A stretch of DNA of 64,000 nucleotides, taken from the NCBI RefSeq assembly GCF_001294575.1, contig NZ_CP012676.1:1-64000 (forward strand), in the 5' to 3' direction. Source of the stretch: Pseudomonas versuta. GTDB lineage: Bacteria; Pseudomonadota; Gammaproteobacteria; Pseudomonadales; Pseudomonadaceae. Below the pieces are notes generated by a model, which saw nothing but the letters and a program-made list of their open reading frames with translations, did not search any database and was not told where the DNA came from. The first letter of the stretch is position 1, and every line of letters begins with the position of its first letter. The position numbers were made by a program, and so were the translations under genes. Positions 11,508-20,295 of the stretch are shown here, one piece after another.

Positions 11508-12302
11508 CTAACAGAAGTCCAGCGGCAAACGGCGCGGAACAAATTGTCCCTGCCCCAGCTGCTCGGCATCACGCAGCGTGCGCCACGTGTAATTGAGCGC
11601 GGTTTGTACTGCGCTGACCAGGTTTTCGCCGATCGCCAGGCGCCCGGCCAGGGTACTGGCCAGGGTGCAGCCCGAGCCGTGATAGCTGCCCGGCAAGCGA
11701 TGGCAGGTAAAGGTGTGGCGGCCACCATCGCGACTGTAGAGGCGATTATGGACTTCGTGTTCATCGCCGTGTCCGCCGGTGATCAGCAGATGCCGGCAAA
11801 AGGGCAGGAGCTTTTCGGCGCACTCATCGGCGCTGCCGTCGGGCAGTTCGGCGAGGATGCGGGCTTCGGGAAGGTTTGGAGTGGCGATAGTGGCCAGGGG
11901 CAGAAGGCGCTCGCGCATGGCATAGCCCACTTCATCCTTGCCCAGTCGTCCGCCACCGCCGGCGCGCAGTACCGGGTCACAGACCATCGGCAGGTGCGGG
12001 TGGGCTTGAAGCAGTTCGACCACGGTGTCGACCATTTCCAGTGAGCCGAGCATGCCCAGCTTGACGGCCGCAACCGTGGAGTCGCTGAGTACGGCATTGG
12101 CCTGGGCCAGTACCCACTCACGATCCAGCACACGGAAATCGCTGACATTGACGGTATTCTGCACAGTCAGGGCGGTAACCACCGGAGCGGCGTGACAACC
12201 TTGAACCATCAGGGCTTCGATATCTGCCTGCAAGCCGGCACCCCCACTGGGGTCATGGCCGGAGAGACAGAGGACAACGGGGCGGGAACTGTAGATATTC
12301 AT
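11508..12302 (-). CDS. thiD: Hydroxymethylpyrimidine/phosphomethylpyrimidine kinase
   Basis: Phosphorylates HMP twice to HMP pyrophosphate for thiamine synthesis. Of 264 residues from [10 protein letters not shown], the ribokinase-type signatures are clear: [16 protein letters not shown] near the N-terminus and [11 protein letters not shown] near residue 210, the latter containing the anion hole and catalytic region. It heads the thiD-thiE-hemL operon and is divergent from ladS. The start ATG at 12300-12302 gives the conserved N-terminus; the 7 upstream codons are not needed. Confidence 0.96.
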   Translation of the reverse strand: MNIYSSRPVVLCLSGHDPSGGAGLQADIEALMVQGCHAAPVVTALTVQNTVNVSDFRVLDREWVLAQANAVLSDSTVAAVKLGMLGSLEMVDTVVELLQAHPHLPMVCDPVLRAGGGGRLGKDEVGYAMRERLLPLATIATPNLPEARILAELPDGSADECAEKLLPFCRHLLITGGHGDEHEVHNRLYSRDGGRHTFTCHRLPGSYHGSGCTLASTLAGRLAIGENLVSAVQTALNYTWRTLRDAEQLGQGQFVPRRLPLDFC

Positions 12303-12588
12303 GGTGCGCGAGCTTACCACCAAACGGTTTTTTGCGGCGGCTTGCTCCGCGTTGCTTCTCTATGACTCATAAGTCTTCAGTTGTTGGCAAAAACATTCAG
12401 GCGGGAATGTGAGCATCGCCTGTAACGCCCGTTCTAGAGCCTTTGTGTAGAATATTTGAGTGATGCGTATCTGCCACTAATGGCTATGCTAGAGTGACGC
12501 CAAATTAATAACAGGTCGTCCGGTCGACGTGGTCTCCAAGGGAACAGGGGCTTGCGCATGTCACCGGTGGGGCCACAGTTGGGGCTGT
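12303..12588. other. Intergenic region between thiD and ladS
   Basis: 286 bases between divergent genes, which must hold both promoters. I see A/T-rich patches (for example around 12445-12460 and 12500-12515) but no clear riboswitch, terminator or small gene. In particular I see no THI-box-like thiamine riboswitch in front of thiD. Confidence 0.5.
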
Positions 12589-14961
12589 ATGCGCTATTTG
12601 TTCGTGATGTTATTGGGCTGGCTACCGATGCTGGCCAGCGCAGTAGAGTTCGATGAAGCCACCCAGAGCCTGCCCCTGGGCCGGGTAATGCAAGTTTTCG
12701 AAGACATTGGCGGCCAGGCGACACTGGCAGATATTCGCGCCCGCGATGATCTGTTCAAACCCCACAATAAAGACACATTGAATGCCGGCTATTCGCACTC
12801 GGCTTTCTGGCTCAAGGTGGACTTGAGCTACCAGCCACTCAACCCCCAGATCCATCGCACCTGGCTGCTGGAATTGGCGTACCCGCCAATGGATAACATC
12901 GATCTGTATCTGGCCGATGCCTCGGGCAATTACCGCCTGGCTGAACGAACGGGAGATGCGCTGCCTTTCGACAGTCGCCAGATAAAAGAAAACAACTACC
13001 TGTTTGAACTCAACTTCAGCCCCGGTCAAAGCCAGACCGTATATCTGCGTGTGGCCAGCCAGGGGTCGGTCCAGGCCCCTTTAACGCTCTGGTCGGCGCA
13101 GGCATACCTCGAAGAACAGCCCGTGCGGATTTATATCCTGGGTCTGATTTACGGCGTATTGCTGGGGATGCTGGTCTACAACCTGTTTATCTATCTCAGT
13201 GTGCGGGACACCAGCTACCTCTATTACATCTTCTATATCGCCTCCTTCGGTTTGTACCAGCTGTCCGTCAACGGCGCGGCGGTGCAGTATTTCTGGCCGA
13301 ACAATCCGTGGTGGGCCAACGCATCCACCCCGTTTCTGATTGGCTCGGCCGCATTTTTCGGCTGCCAGTTCGCCCGCACCTTTTTACACACCGCCACCCA
13401 CAGCCGCTGGCTGGACCGGGCCTTGATGTTGCTGATGGCCGTGGGCGTACTGGTCATGGTGCTGGCCCTGACCACCAGCTATGCCGTGTCGTTGCGCCTG
13501 GCAACAGGCCTGGCCCTGGCGTTTATCGTCACGATTTTTACCGCCGGCGTCGTGGCCTGGGCGCGTGGCCTGCGGGTGGCGCGCTACTTTGTGATCGCCT
13601 GGTCGGCCTTTTTGCTGGGGGGGCTGGTTAATACCTTGATGGTGCTGGGCTACCTGCCCAATGTGTTCCTGACCATGTACGCCAGCCAGATCGGTTCGGC
13701 CATCGAAGTCGGCCTGCTGTCGCTGGCGCTCGCTGACCGCATCAATGCGATGCGTGATTTGCAGGCGCGTACGTTGCAAGAGTCCGGGCAGAAACTGGCC
13801 GCAATGAACCAGCAACTGGCCCATACCAACCAGCTTAAAGATGAGTTTCTGGCGACCGTCACCCATGAATTGCGTACGCCGATGAACGGCGTGATCGGCT
13901 CTCTGGAGCTGATCAAAACCCTGGATATGAGCCCCGAACTGGAGTTGTACACCCAGACTGCGGAGGGGTCTGCGCGAGAAATGATGCACATGGTCAATGG
14001 CATTCTGGCTCTGACCGAACTGCAGGCCGGCCGTCTCGGCGTGCGGCCTCGCACCTTTGGTTTGAATGAGCTGATCCAGAGCCTGAGTGACCAGTACGGG
14101 CCGAGTGCTCGCAGCAAGGGCCTGCAATTCTCATATGAAATAGCGCGCAACCTGCCTGATCAATGGGTAGGTGATGCCGATAAAGTTCGCCAGTGCCTGG
14201 AGTGCTTGCTGGACAACGCCATCAAGTTCACTCGCGTAGGCGGGGTCATTTTACGTGTCACTGGCAAAACCGCAGGGCCGGGCCGCTGGGCCCTGGCTTT
14301 CAATGTGATCGACAGCGGAATCGGCTTTGTCCACATCGAAGAAGCCGAGCTGTATCAGAATTTCTTCCAGGTCGATGGCTCCATGACCCGCAGTTACGGC
14401 GGGCTGGGTATTGGCCTGGCCATTTGCCGGCGTCTGGTGGAACTGTTGGGCGGGCGCTTGACCCATCACTCGCAGCCGGGGCAGGGCTCGCAGTTTCAAC
14501 TGTTGCTGGAGCTTGAATCGCCGCTTGAGAGCTCGCAGCCGAGTGAGGGGCGCAGCCGTACACCGGATGAATGTGTGATCTTGCTGGTAGAGGACAGCAG
14601 CCCAGGCCAGGTGGTGTTGCGCGGCATGTTGCTCAAGCTGGGGTATCGAGTGCTCAGTGTCGACAATGGTGTGGATGCAATAGAAATACTGCGTCGTCAG
14701 CGGGTGGATGCAGTGGTGTTGGGGTGTCCATTCAGCCAGGTGTCCGGGGCCTCGATGGGCAGCCAGCTACTGACGTTGGCGGCATGCGCGAAGCTGCCGG
14801 TGCTGGCGCTGTTTGACTCCGAAACCGATGCCCGGCAAGCGCGGCAGCAGGTCGATGGGATCACCGACTATTTGCTCAAGCCGGTACGCTATGAGGCCGT
14901 GCAGCAGGCGCTGGCACGGCGGTTACTGACTGGGGACGGTGGCAAAAGCGCCGGGCTTTAG
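12589..14961 (+). CDS. ladS: LadS-type hybrid sensor histidine kinase with a degenerate receiver
   Basis: 790-residue inner-membrane hybrid kinase. Order: signal peptide 1-18, periplasmic 7TMR-DISMED2 domain (about 30-170), seven-helix 7TMR-DISM region (about 180-390), HisKA with H426 in TVTHELRTPMNG, HATPase (N-box CLLDNAIKF, DSGIGF, GLGIGLAICRR) and a receiver (about 660-775). P. aeruginosa LadS, also next to thiD-thiE-hemL, senses calcium and feeds the GacS/GacA-Rsm pathway. Here the receiver keeps the acidic pocket (VILLVEDS) and the lysine (DYLLKPV), but the phospho-accepting position reads VDAVVLGCPF, with Gly712 (codon 14722-14724) where Asp is expected, and the conserved Thr/Ser site is also lost (LALFDSE). 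A phosphorelay like that of P. aeruginosa would need the missing Asp. Start chosen for the signal peptide; a further 20 codons upstream are open. Confidence 0.93.
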   Translation: MRYLFVMLLGWLPMLASAVEFDEATQSLPLGRVMQVFEDIGGQATLADIRARDDLFKPHNKDTLNAGYSHSAFWLKVDLSYQPLNPQIHRTWLLELAYPPMDNIDLYLADASGNYRLAERTGDALPFDSRQIKENNYLFELNFSPGQSQTVYLRVASQGSVQAPLTLWSAQAYLEEQPVRIYILGLIYGVLLGMLVYNLFIYLSVRDTSYLYYIFYIASFGLYQLSVNGAAVQYFWPNNPWWANASTPFLIGSAAFFGCQFARTFLHTATHSRWLDRALMLLMAVGVLVMVLALTTSYAVSLRLATGLALAFIVTIFTAGVVAWARGLRVARYFVIAWSAFLLGGLVNTLMVLGYLPNVFLTMYASQIGSAIEVGLLSLALADRINAMRDLQARTLQESGQKLAAMNQQLAHTNQLKDEFLATVTHELRTPMNGVIGSLELIKTLDMSPELELYTQTAEGSAREMMHMVNGILALTELQAGRLGVRPRTFGLNELIQSLSDQYGPSARSKGLQFSYEIARNLPDQWVGDADKVRQCLECLLDNAIKFTRVGGVILRVTGKTAGPGRWALAFNVIDSGIGFVHIEEAELYQNFFQVDGSMTRSYGGLGIGLAICRRLVELLGGRLTHHSQPGQGSQFQLLLELESPLESSQPSEGRSRTPDECVILLVEDSSPGQVVLRGMLLKLGYRVLSVDNGVDAIEILRRQRVDAVVLGCPFSQVSGASMGSQLLTLAACAKLPVLALFDSETDARQARQQVDGITDYLLKPVRYEAVQQALARRLLTGDGGKSAGL

Positions 14962-15035
14962 ACGCTTATGCCGCTTGTGATGATGGTCATGCGTGCTTCA
15001 CTGGGTCCATCGGATTGATCCTTGGAGCCCGCGCC

Positions 15036-16682
15036 ATGAACCTGCATCAGTACGCCGAAACCCACCAGGTCACCAATCAGCCGCCGTCCCTGGACGGTAT
15101 CAACCTGTACCGTATCGACCTGCCCCTGCAGCACTGGGGCCAGCACTTTGGCGCTGGCTGGGCACAGTCGCGAATTGATAACTACGGTGCACTGGCAGGT
15201 GGCCCATTGATGGCTGCAGGCTTTCTGGCCAATGAAAACAAACCGGTATTTGTCAGTCATGACCGTTTTGGCCATCGGATCGATCTGGTGGAGTTTCACC
15301 CGGCTTATCACGAACTGATGCGAACCGCGATTGAGCACGGCTTGCCGTCGTTGCCCTGGACCGATCCGCGGCCCGGCGCCCATGTCGCCCGAGCCTGTAT
15401 GACCTATCTACACACGCAGGCCGAGGCCGGCAGCGGCTGCCCGCTGACCATGACCTTCGCCAGCGTGCCAGCCTTGCGCCTGCAACCGGAGATTGCACAA
15501 ACCTGGCTGCCCAAAATTCTCGCGACCCGGTACGACCCGCGCAACGTCGACATCAGCCAAAAGGCCGGGGTGACCATCGGCATGGCCATGACCGAAAAGC
15601 AGGGCGGTACCGATGTTCGTGCCAATACCACTCGCGCCTATCCCGTGGGCGCCGGGGGCCCGGGCGAGGCTTATGAACTGCTGGGGCACAAGTGGTTTTG
15701 CTCGGCTCCCATGTGCGATGGCTTCTTGACCCTGGCGCAAACCGACAAGGGGTTGAGCTGTTTCCTGCTGCCGCGCCATCGCCCTGACGGGAGCCGCAAC
15801 GAGTTCTATATCCAGCGTCTGAAAAACAAACTGGGCAACAGCTCGAATGCCTCCAGCGAAGTTGAATTTCGCGGTGCGCTGGCGTGGATGGTTGGCGAAG
15901 AAGGGCGCGGTGTACCGACGATTATTGAAATGGTCGCCATGACGCGCTTCGACTGCATGGTCGGCTCCAGTGCCTTGATGCGCCAGGCGCTGACCCAGGC
16001 CAGCCATCATTGCGCGCACCGTCTGGTGGGGGGCAGGGTGCTGGCCGAGCAACCCCTGATGCAAAACGTACTGGCGGACCTGGCGCTGGAAAGCGAAGCC
16101 GCTCTGGCCTTGAGCCTGCGCATGGGGCGGGCACTGGATCATCTGGATGACGCGCAAGAAGCCAAATTCTCACGCTTGGTGACGGCGGTGGGCAAATACT
16201 GGGTCTGCAAGCGGGCGCCGGCCATGATCAACGAGGCCGCTGAATGCATGGGCGGTGCGGGGTATGTCGAAGACAGTATCCTGCCGCGTCTGTATCGCGA
16301 GGCGCCGGTCAACTCAACTTGGGAGGGTTCAGGCAACGTGCAGTGTCTGGACGTGTTGCGTGCCCTGTCCAAAGAGCCGGGGGTGCTCGATGCATTGTTT
16401 GCAGAGCTGGGCGACGGGCATGGCAGCATGCACCTGGCGCAGCACATTGAGCAGTTGAAAAAAGCCTTCCAGGACACCGATGACATTCAATACCGGGCAC
16501 GGCAACTGACAGAAGATATTGCCTTGGGCCTACAGGCCAGGCTGCTGCTGGAGGCGGGCGACAGTGACGTCAGCGACGCATTTATCGCCAGTCGCCTGCA
16601 AGGCCGCGGCCGGGTCTACGGAACCTTGCCCCGCGGCCTGAACATCGCCGCCATTGTCGCCCGCTCAACCCCGCAGGTGTGA
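15036..16682 (+). CDS. AidB-like acyl-CoA dehydrogenase
   Basis: 548-residue FAD-dependent acyl-CoA dehydrogenase of the AidB group rather than a fatty-acid beta-oxidation enzyme. It has CPLTMTFASVPAL, TEKQGGTDVRANTT, GHKWFCSAP, KNKLGNSSNASSEVEF and YREAPVNSTWEGSGNVQCLD, all close to E. coli AidB. AidB is a flavoprotein of the adaptive response to alkylation that binds DNA; its enzymatic substrate is uncertain. The ATG at 15036 is preferred over one 7 codons upstream because the conserved region starts at NLHQYAETH. It is on the same strand as ladS and amn but separated from amn by a repeat. Confidence 0.9.
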   Translation: MNLHQYAETHQVTNQPPSLDGINLYRIDLPLQHWGQHFGAGWAQSRIDNYGALAGGPLMAAGFLANENKPVFVSHDRFGHRIDLVEFHPAYHELMRTAIEHGLPSLPWTDPRPGAHVARACMTYLHTQAEAGSGCPLTMTFASVPALRLQPEIAQTWLPKILATRYDPRNVDISQKAGVTIGMAMTEKQGGTDVRANTTRAYPVGAGGPGEAYELLGHKWFCSAPMCDGFLTLAQTDKGLSCFLLPRHRPDGSRNEFYIQRLKNKLGNSSNASSEVEFRGALAWMVGEEGRGVPTIIEMVAMTRFDCMVGSSALMRQALTQASHHCAHRLVGGRVLAEQPLMQNVLADLALESEAALALSLRMGRALDHLDDAQEAKFSRLVTAVGKYWVCKRAPAMINEAAECMGGAGYVEDSILPRLYREAPVNSTWEGSGNVQCLDVLRALSKEPGVLDALFAELGDGHGSMHLAQHIEQLKKAFQDTDDIQYRARQLTEDIALGLQARLLLEAGDSDVSDAFIASRLQGRGRVYGTLPRGLNIAAIVARSTPQV

Positions 16683-16694
16683 CGAGCACGAATT

Positions 16695-16791
16695 TTGTAG
16701 TCGCTGCCGCAGGCTGCGATGGGGCGCGCAGCAGCCCTGAAAATCTGGAAGTGCCTGCGGCCCTTTTCGCAGCCTGCCGCAGCGACTACAA
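16695..16791. repeat. Paired inverted repeat (REPIN-like) with 25-base perfect arms
   Basis: Arms 16695-16719 and 16767-16791 are exact reverse complements (core GTAGTCGCTGCCGCAGGCTG) separated by 47 bases. The layout of two imperfect REP units facing each other is that of REPINs spread by RAYT transposases in pseudomonads. It sits between the acyl-CoA dehydrogenase and amn genes. This core occurs nowhere else in the window. Confidence 0.85.
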
Positions 16792-16860
16792 GGTCCTGTG
16801 CTTTGATCTGCGATGCAGGCAAGATAAAGGCCTGCCAGTTCAGAAGACAGGATGCTTATT

Positions 16861-18324
16861 GTGACCGAAGCCTTTATTGTCGTTTCAACCGCTGAAGAGG
16901 CCGTAGACCGGCTTGCCGCCCTGCACGAACGCGCAACCGCGGCGTTGAGCCAGGCACTCAAGCGTTACCTCAAGGACCGAGTCGAACCCAGCGCCGAAGA
17001 GCGCGCCCTGTTCCGTTACCCGGAACTGCGCCTGACCAACACCATTCACGGTGAAATCCCGACCATCACCCGGGCGTACGCCAAGGTTCAGTTACCAGGC
17101 ACTTACAGCATCACCGTGACCCATCCCGGTGCGTTCCGTAACTACTTGCTGGAACAGCTGGTGCCCTTGATGCGCGACTTCACGGTCGAAGTCGAAGTCG
17201 GTGTCAGCCAGCAAAATATTCCTTACCCGTACGTCGTCGAACAGGGCGATGAGCTCGCCGGCTCCGGCGTTACTGCTGCTGCACTGGCGCGGGTATTTCC
17301 AAGCACCGACCTGTCGGCGGCAACCGATGCGATTGCCGACGGCCTGTACGACTGGGAAAGCACCGATCCGCTGCCGCTTGCACTGTTTGACGCAGCCCGC
17401 GTCGACTTTTCGCTGCGCCGCCTGGTGCACTACACCGGCAGTGACTGGCGCCATGTCCAGCCATGGATCCTGCTGACCAACTACCATCGCTACGTTGACC
17501 AGTTCATCCTGCATGGCCTTGAGCAACTGCGCGATGACCCGCGTTTTGTGCGCATGGTGATGCCCGGTAACGTGATCATCGAAAAATCCATGGACTATGG
17601 CGAAGCCCAGGCCATTGCAGCGGGTGTGGTATGGCATCGCTATCAGATGCCGGCGTACCACCTGCAGGCCAGCGACGGGCATGGCGTGACGCTGGTCAAT
17701 ATCGGCGTGGGCCCGTCCAACGCGAAAAACATCACCGACCACCTTGCGGTACTGCGCCCGCATTGCTGGCTGATGATTGGTCACTGTGGTGGCCTGCGTC
17801 AGTCGCAAACCATTGGCGACTACGTGCTGGCCCACGCCTACATGCGCCGCGACGGGATTCTTGACCGGGTGGTTCCGCCAAATATTCCGATCCCGGCCCT
17901 GGCGGAAGTGCAGCTGGCGCTGCAGGAAGCTGCGGCCCAGGTGACGGGCGAGCGGGGTGATGAACTGAAAAAACGCCTGCGTACCGGCACTGTCCTGACC
18001 TACGACGACCGTAACTGGGAGCTGCGCTGGGCCCAGGAACGCCCGCTGATCAACCTGTCCCGCGCCGTGGCGGTGGACATGGAAAGCGGCACCATTGCCG
18101 CCCAGGGTTATCGCTTGCGGGTGCCTTATGGCACCTTGCTGTGTGTCTCGGATAAACCGCTGCACAGCGAAATCAAGCTGCCGGGTTCGGCCAATGCGTT
18201 CTATGAGCGTGCAGTGAGCCAGCATTTGAAAATCGGTATCGCTGCCGTCGACTTGATGCGCAGCCAGCTCAATTCACTGCACTCACGCAAACTGCGCAGC
18301 TTCGACGAGCCGCCGTTCCGCTAG
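16861..18324 (+). CDS. amn: AMP nucleosidase
   Basis: Hydrolyses AMP to adenine and ribose 5-phosphate, a purine salvage and energy-charge enzyme. About 487 residues with an N-terminal AMN_N domain (about 1-170) and a C-terminal nucleoside-phosphorylase-like domain; diagnostic segments are [35 protein letters not shown] and [15 protein letters not shown]. An ATG three codons earlier (16852) is open, but CAGGA at 16848-16852 is spaced correctly for the GTG at 16861, so I prefer the GTG start. Neighbour order ladS, acyl-CoA dehydrogenase, amn, rluE is similar in P. aeruginosa. Confidence 0.95.
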   Translation: MTEAFIVVSTAEEAVDRLAALHERATAALSQALKRYLKDRVEPSAEERALFRYPELRLTNTIHGEIPTITRAYAKVQLPGTYSITVTHPGAFRNYLLEQLVPLMRDFTVEVEVGVSQQNIPYPYVVEQGDELAGSGVTAAALARVFPSTDLSAATDAIADGLYDWESTDPLPLALFDAARVDFSLRRLVHYTGSDWRHVQPWILLTNYHRYVDQFILHGLEQLRDDPRFVRMVMPGNVIIEKSMDYGEAQAIAAGVVWHRYQMPAYHLQASDGHGVTLVNIGVGPSNAKNITDHLAVLRPHCWLMIGHCGGLRQSQTIGDYVLAHAYMRRDGILDRVVPPNIPIPALAEVQLALQEAAAQVTGERGDELKKRLRTGTVLTYDDRNWELRWAQERPLINLSRAVAVDMESGTIAAQGYRLRVPYGTLLCVSDKPLHSEIKLPGSANAFYERAVSQHLKIGIAAVDLMRSQLNSLHSRKLRSFDEPPFR

Positions 18325-18424
18325 TAACGACGGGCCATTTAGCGATCCGGGTACAGGGTCTGTTGCACTGAAGCAGCAACAGCCCCTAGCATTGTCAGCC
18401 CTGATCGCTAGATGTCCCTTTTCC

Positions 18425-19066
18425 ATGTCCCGTCCTGTTCGCCCCGCCCCGCGCCATCCAACGCCAAAAACCTCCAGCCCTCAGGCTGCCGGTCGTCGCG
18501 TGGCCAAAGCCCCACCGTCCGACCCCAAGCTGTTCCTGTTCAATAAACCGTTCGACGTACTGACCCAGTTCAGCGATGAAGGCGGGCGGGCGACGCTCAA
18601 GGATTTTATCCCCATTCCCGGCATTTACCCGGCAGGGCGCCTGGACCGGGACAGCGAAGGCTTGCTGCTGCTGACCAACGACGGTCAGTTACAGGCGCGT
18701 ATTGCCGACCCCAAACACAAGCTGCCCAAAACCTATTGGGTACAAGTGGAAGGCGAGCCGACGCCCGAGCAGTTGCAGCAGTTGCGTGACGGCGTGCAAC
18801 TCAATGACGGCAAGACCCTGCCAGCCGAAGCGCGGGCGCTTGAGGCACCGCAGCTATGGCCGCGCAATCCGCCGGTGCGGTTTCGCAAAAGCGTACCGAC
18901 CGCTTGGCTGGAGCTGGTGATTCGCGAGGGGCGTAACCGGCAAGTGCGGCGCATGACGGCGGCGGTCGGTTTGCCGACCCTGCGTCTGGTGCGCGTACGC
19001 ATTGGTGACTGGACGATCGAAGGGCTGGATCAGGGGCAATACAAGGAAGTACCGGCGCGGCTATAG
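18425..19066 (+). CDS. rluE: 23S rRNA pseudouridine synthase RluE
   Basis: RsuA-family pseudouridine synthase; E. coli RluE modifies U2457 of 23S rRNA. 213 residues. The catalytic aspartate is D74 in [38 protein letters not shown] and [19 protein letters not shown] match RluE more closely than RsuA or RluB. There is no S4 domain, as in RluE, and a basic proline-rich N-terminal tail of about 30 residues. The ATG at 18425 is chosen over an in-frame one at 18392. It ends 6 bases inside the convergent DUF2788 gene. Confidence 0.93.
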   Translation: MSRPVRPAPRHPTPKTSSPQAAGRRVAKAPPSDPKLFLFNKPFDVLTQFSDEGGRATLKDFIPIPGIYPAGRLDRDSEGLLLLTNDGQLQARIADPKHKLPKTYWVQVEGEPTPEQLQQLRDGVQLNDGKTLPAEARALEAPQLWPRNPPVRFRKSVPTAWLELVIREGRNRQVRRMTAAVGLPTLRLVRVRIGDWTIEGLDQGQYKEVPARL

Positions 19067-19270
19067 CGCGCCTGATTCGATCAGGCCGATGACCACGCTC
19101 TTGATGATGAACGCGGCAACGCCCAGGCCCAGCACGAAAAACAGAATAAATGAGCCGAAGCGCCCGGCTTTGGACTTCTTCGCCAGATCCCAGACGATAA
19201 AGGCCATGAAAATGATCAGGACACTGACCAGAATCGTCATCATCCATTCTTCAAGCAGGGCAGGATCCAT
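19061..19270 (-). CDS. DUF2788 small membrane protein
   Basis: 69-residue protein with two membrane helices (about residues 10-29 and 39-63) separated by a basic loop ([11 protein letters not shown]), placing the loop in the cytoplasm. It belongs to DUF2788, a small family common beside rluE or lrp-type genes in pseudomonads, of unknown function. Its last codons overlap the rluE end on the opposite strand by 6 bases. Confidence 0.88.
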   Translation of the reverse strand: MDPALLEEWMMTILVSVLIIFMAFIVWDLAKKSKAGRFGSFILFFVLGLGVAAFIIKSVVIGLIESGAL

Positions 19271-19368
19271 CAGTGTTCTCCAGCATTATCGGGGGGGTAA
19301 AAGCCGGGGGGCAGTATAGGCCAAGGTGCTGCAGCGAACATTGATCCAGGTTCAGACACTTGACCCTT

Positions 19369-19396
19369 TGCGGGAGCCGGCTTGCCAGCTCCCGCA
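19369..19396. repeat. REP-like hairpin
   Basis: 9-base arms (TGCGGGAGC / GCTCCCGCA, 19369-19377 and 19388-19396) around a 10-base loop CGGCTTGCCA. It is a short relative of the GTGGGAGCTGGCTTGCCAGC family. It lies just past the Lrp-type gene end and may act as a terminator-like structure. Confidence 0.75.
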
Positions 19397-19401
19397 GGCT
19401 T

Positions 19402-19881
19402 TCAGGTGCGAAGGTGGGTCAGCGGCAGTTCAGTGCTGTTGAGTACCTGATTGAGCACAAAGCTCGAGCGCACGCTGGTCACGCCGTCAATGCGGGTCAG
19501 GTGGCCCAGCAACAGTTTTTGATAATGGTCCATATCGGGCACCACCACTTTCAACTGATAGTCGGCGTCCATTCCGGTAACCAGGCTGCATTCCAGCACT
19601 TGCGGCAGGCTGCGGATCGCCGCTTCAAAATTCTCGAAACGCTCTGGCGTGTGGCGGTCCATGCCGATCAGCACGTAGGCGGTCAGGCTTAAACCCAGCA
19701 TTTTTCGGTCCAGCAAGGCGACCTGGCGCGAGATGTAGCCGTCATCCTCCAGCTGTTTGACCCGCCGTGAGCAGGGTGAAGGTGACAGGCCGATTCGCTC
19801 GGCCAATTCCTGATTCGAGATGCGCGCATCGCGCTGTAATTCCGCCAAAATACTCAGATCGTACCGGTCGAGTTTGCTCAC
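19402..19881 (-). CDS. Lrp/AsnC-family transcriptional regulator
   Basis: 159 residues from the GTG at 19879-19881, which has AAAGGG seven bases upstream; an ATG six codons earlier has no ribosome-binding site. N-terminal winged helix-turn-helix (LSILAELQRDARISNQELAE then GLSPSPCSRRVKQLEDDGYI) and a C-terminal RAM/AsnC effector domain (about 70-150; CSLVTGMDADYQLKVVVPD). Proteins of this family bind amino acids and control nearby or global metabolic genes. No obvious target such as dadA or an amino-acid gene is adjacent. The divergent region upstream carries a candidate RNA. Confidence 0.93.
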   Translation of the reverse strand: MSKLDRYDLSILAELQRDARISNQELAERIGLSPSPCSRRVKQLEDDGYISRQVALLDRKMLGLSLTAYVLIGMDRHTPERFENFEAAIRSLPQVLECSLVTGMDADYQLKVVVPDMDHYQKLLLGHLTRIDGVTSVRSSFVLNQVLNSTELPLTHLRT

Positions 19882-19999
19882 GAAGACACCCTTTGTCATA
19901 ACTATTGCGTGAAAGTATCCGCTGTAAGTTAAAAATTGCGCAAGTCATGTTTTATTGAGCAATCTTCGCAATCCTTTGCTGCGGCCGCGGGCCTATTCT

Positions 20000-20196
20000 T
20001 AATACCAGAATCACTGCCCGGACATACAGTCCACTGCAGCCCGCCGAATCAGGCCGGCTGCGGCCGCCAACCCCACAGGGTTGCCCCGGCCCCCGGGCTA
20101 CGCACTGTCCAGAAGACGGAGCGAGGTGAGCCAACATCACGAGTGTTGAGCCAGGACAGAAAAATTCAAAGGGTGACCGACGGGTCGCCCTTTTTT
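20000..20196 (+). ncRNA. Candidate structured small RNA or leader
   Basis: The stretch contains successive hairpins: GGAC/GTCC (20020-20023 with 20029-20032), CAACCC/GGGTTG (20068-20073 with 20078-20083, loop CACA), CTGTCC/GGACAG (20105-20110 with 20154-20159) enclosing CAACA/TGTTG (20132-20136 with 20144-20148), and finally a terminator at 20171-20196. TATTCT at 19994-19999 could be the -10 element. I do not recognise it as 6S, 4.5S, tmRNA, RNase P, an Rsm RNA or a known riboswitch. It may be an independent sRNA or the attenuated leader of the exported protein gene that starts 100 bases later. Confidence 0.5.
20168..20196 (+). terminator. Rho-independent terminator ending the candidate RNA
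   Basis: An 8-base stem (GGGTGACC with GGGTCGCC, one T-G pair) with a very short loop, followed by six T at 20191-20196. It lies 100 bases upstream of the next start codon, on the same strand, with no coding gene ending before it, so it must terminate a non-coding transcript or attenuate the next gene. Confidence 0.8.
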
Positions 20197-20295
20197 ATTG
20201 TCCGAAAATAAGTTGGGCAACTGATAGTCTCTCGCAGAACCGGTACCCGGTTTTCCAGTCTTATGTTTACGGCCTATCCTTCCGTGAGAAACAGC

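Larger units (their letters stand above)
19882..20295. other. Intergenic region upstream of the Lrp-type regulator and the repeat-rich protein gene
   Basis: 414 bases. The left ~120 bases are A/T-rich and must hold the regulator promoter; the inverted sequence around 19935-19970 (TTGCGC on the minus strand, TTGAGCAA on the plus strand) could be an Lrp-type autoregulatory site. From about 20000 to 20196 the DNA is GC-rich, full of short hairpins and ends in a terminator, described separately. No convincing protein-coding gene is present; the open frames here lack start signals and normal composition. Confidence 0.6.

Noticed and set aside
12303..12588. Thiamine riboswitch before thiD
   Set aside because: I looked for a THI-box-like arrangement on the minus strand and did not find one.
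20000..20196. Candidate RNA as RsmX/Y/Z-type
   Set aside because: Some GGA motifs occur, but they are few and not in repeated hairpin loops, and the neighbours are not those of known rsm genes.
19936..20211. 91-codon frame in the candidate RNA region
   Set aside because: No ribosome-binding site, composition unlike real genes, and it overlaps the terminator.
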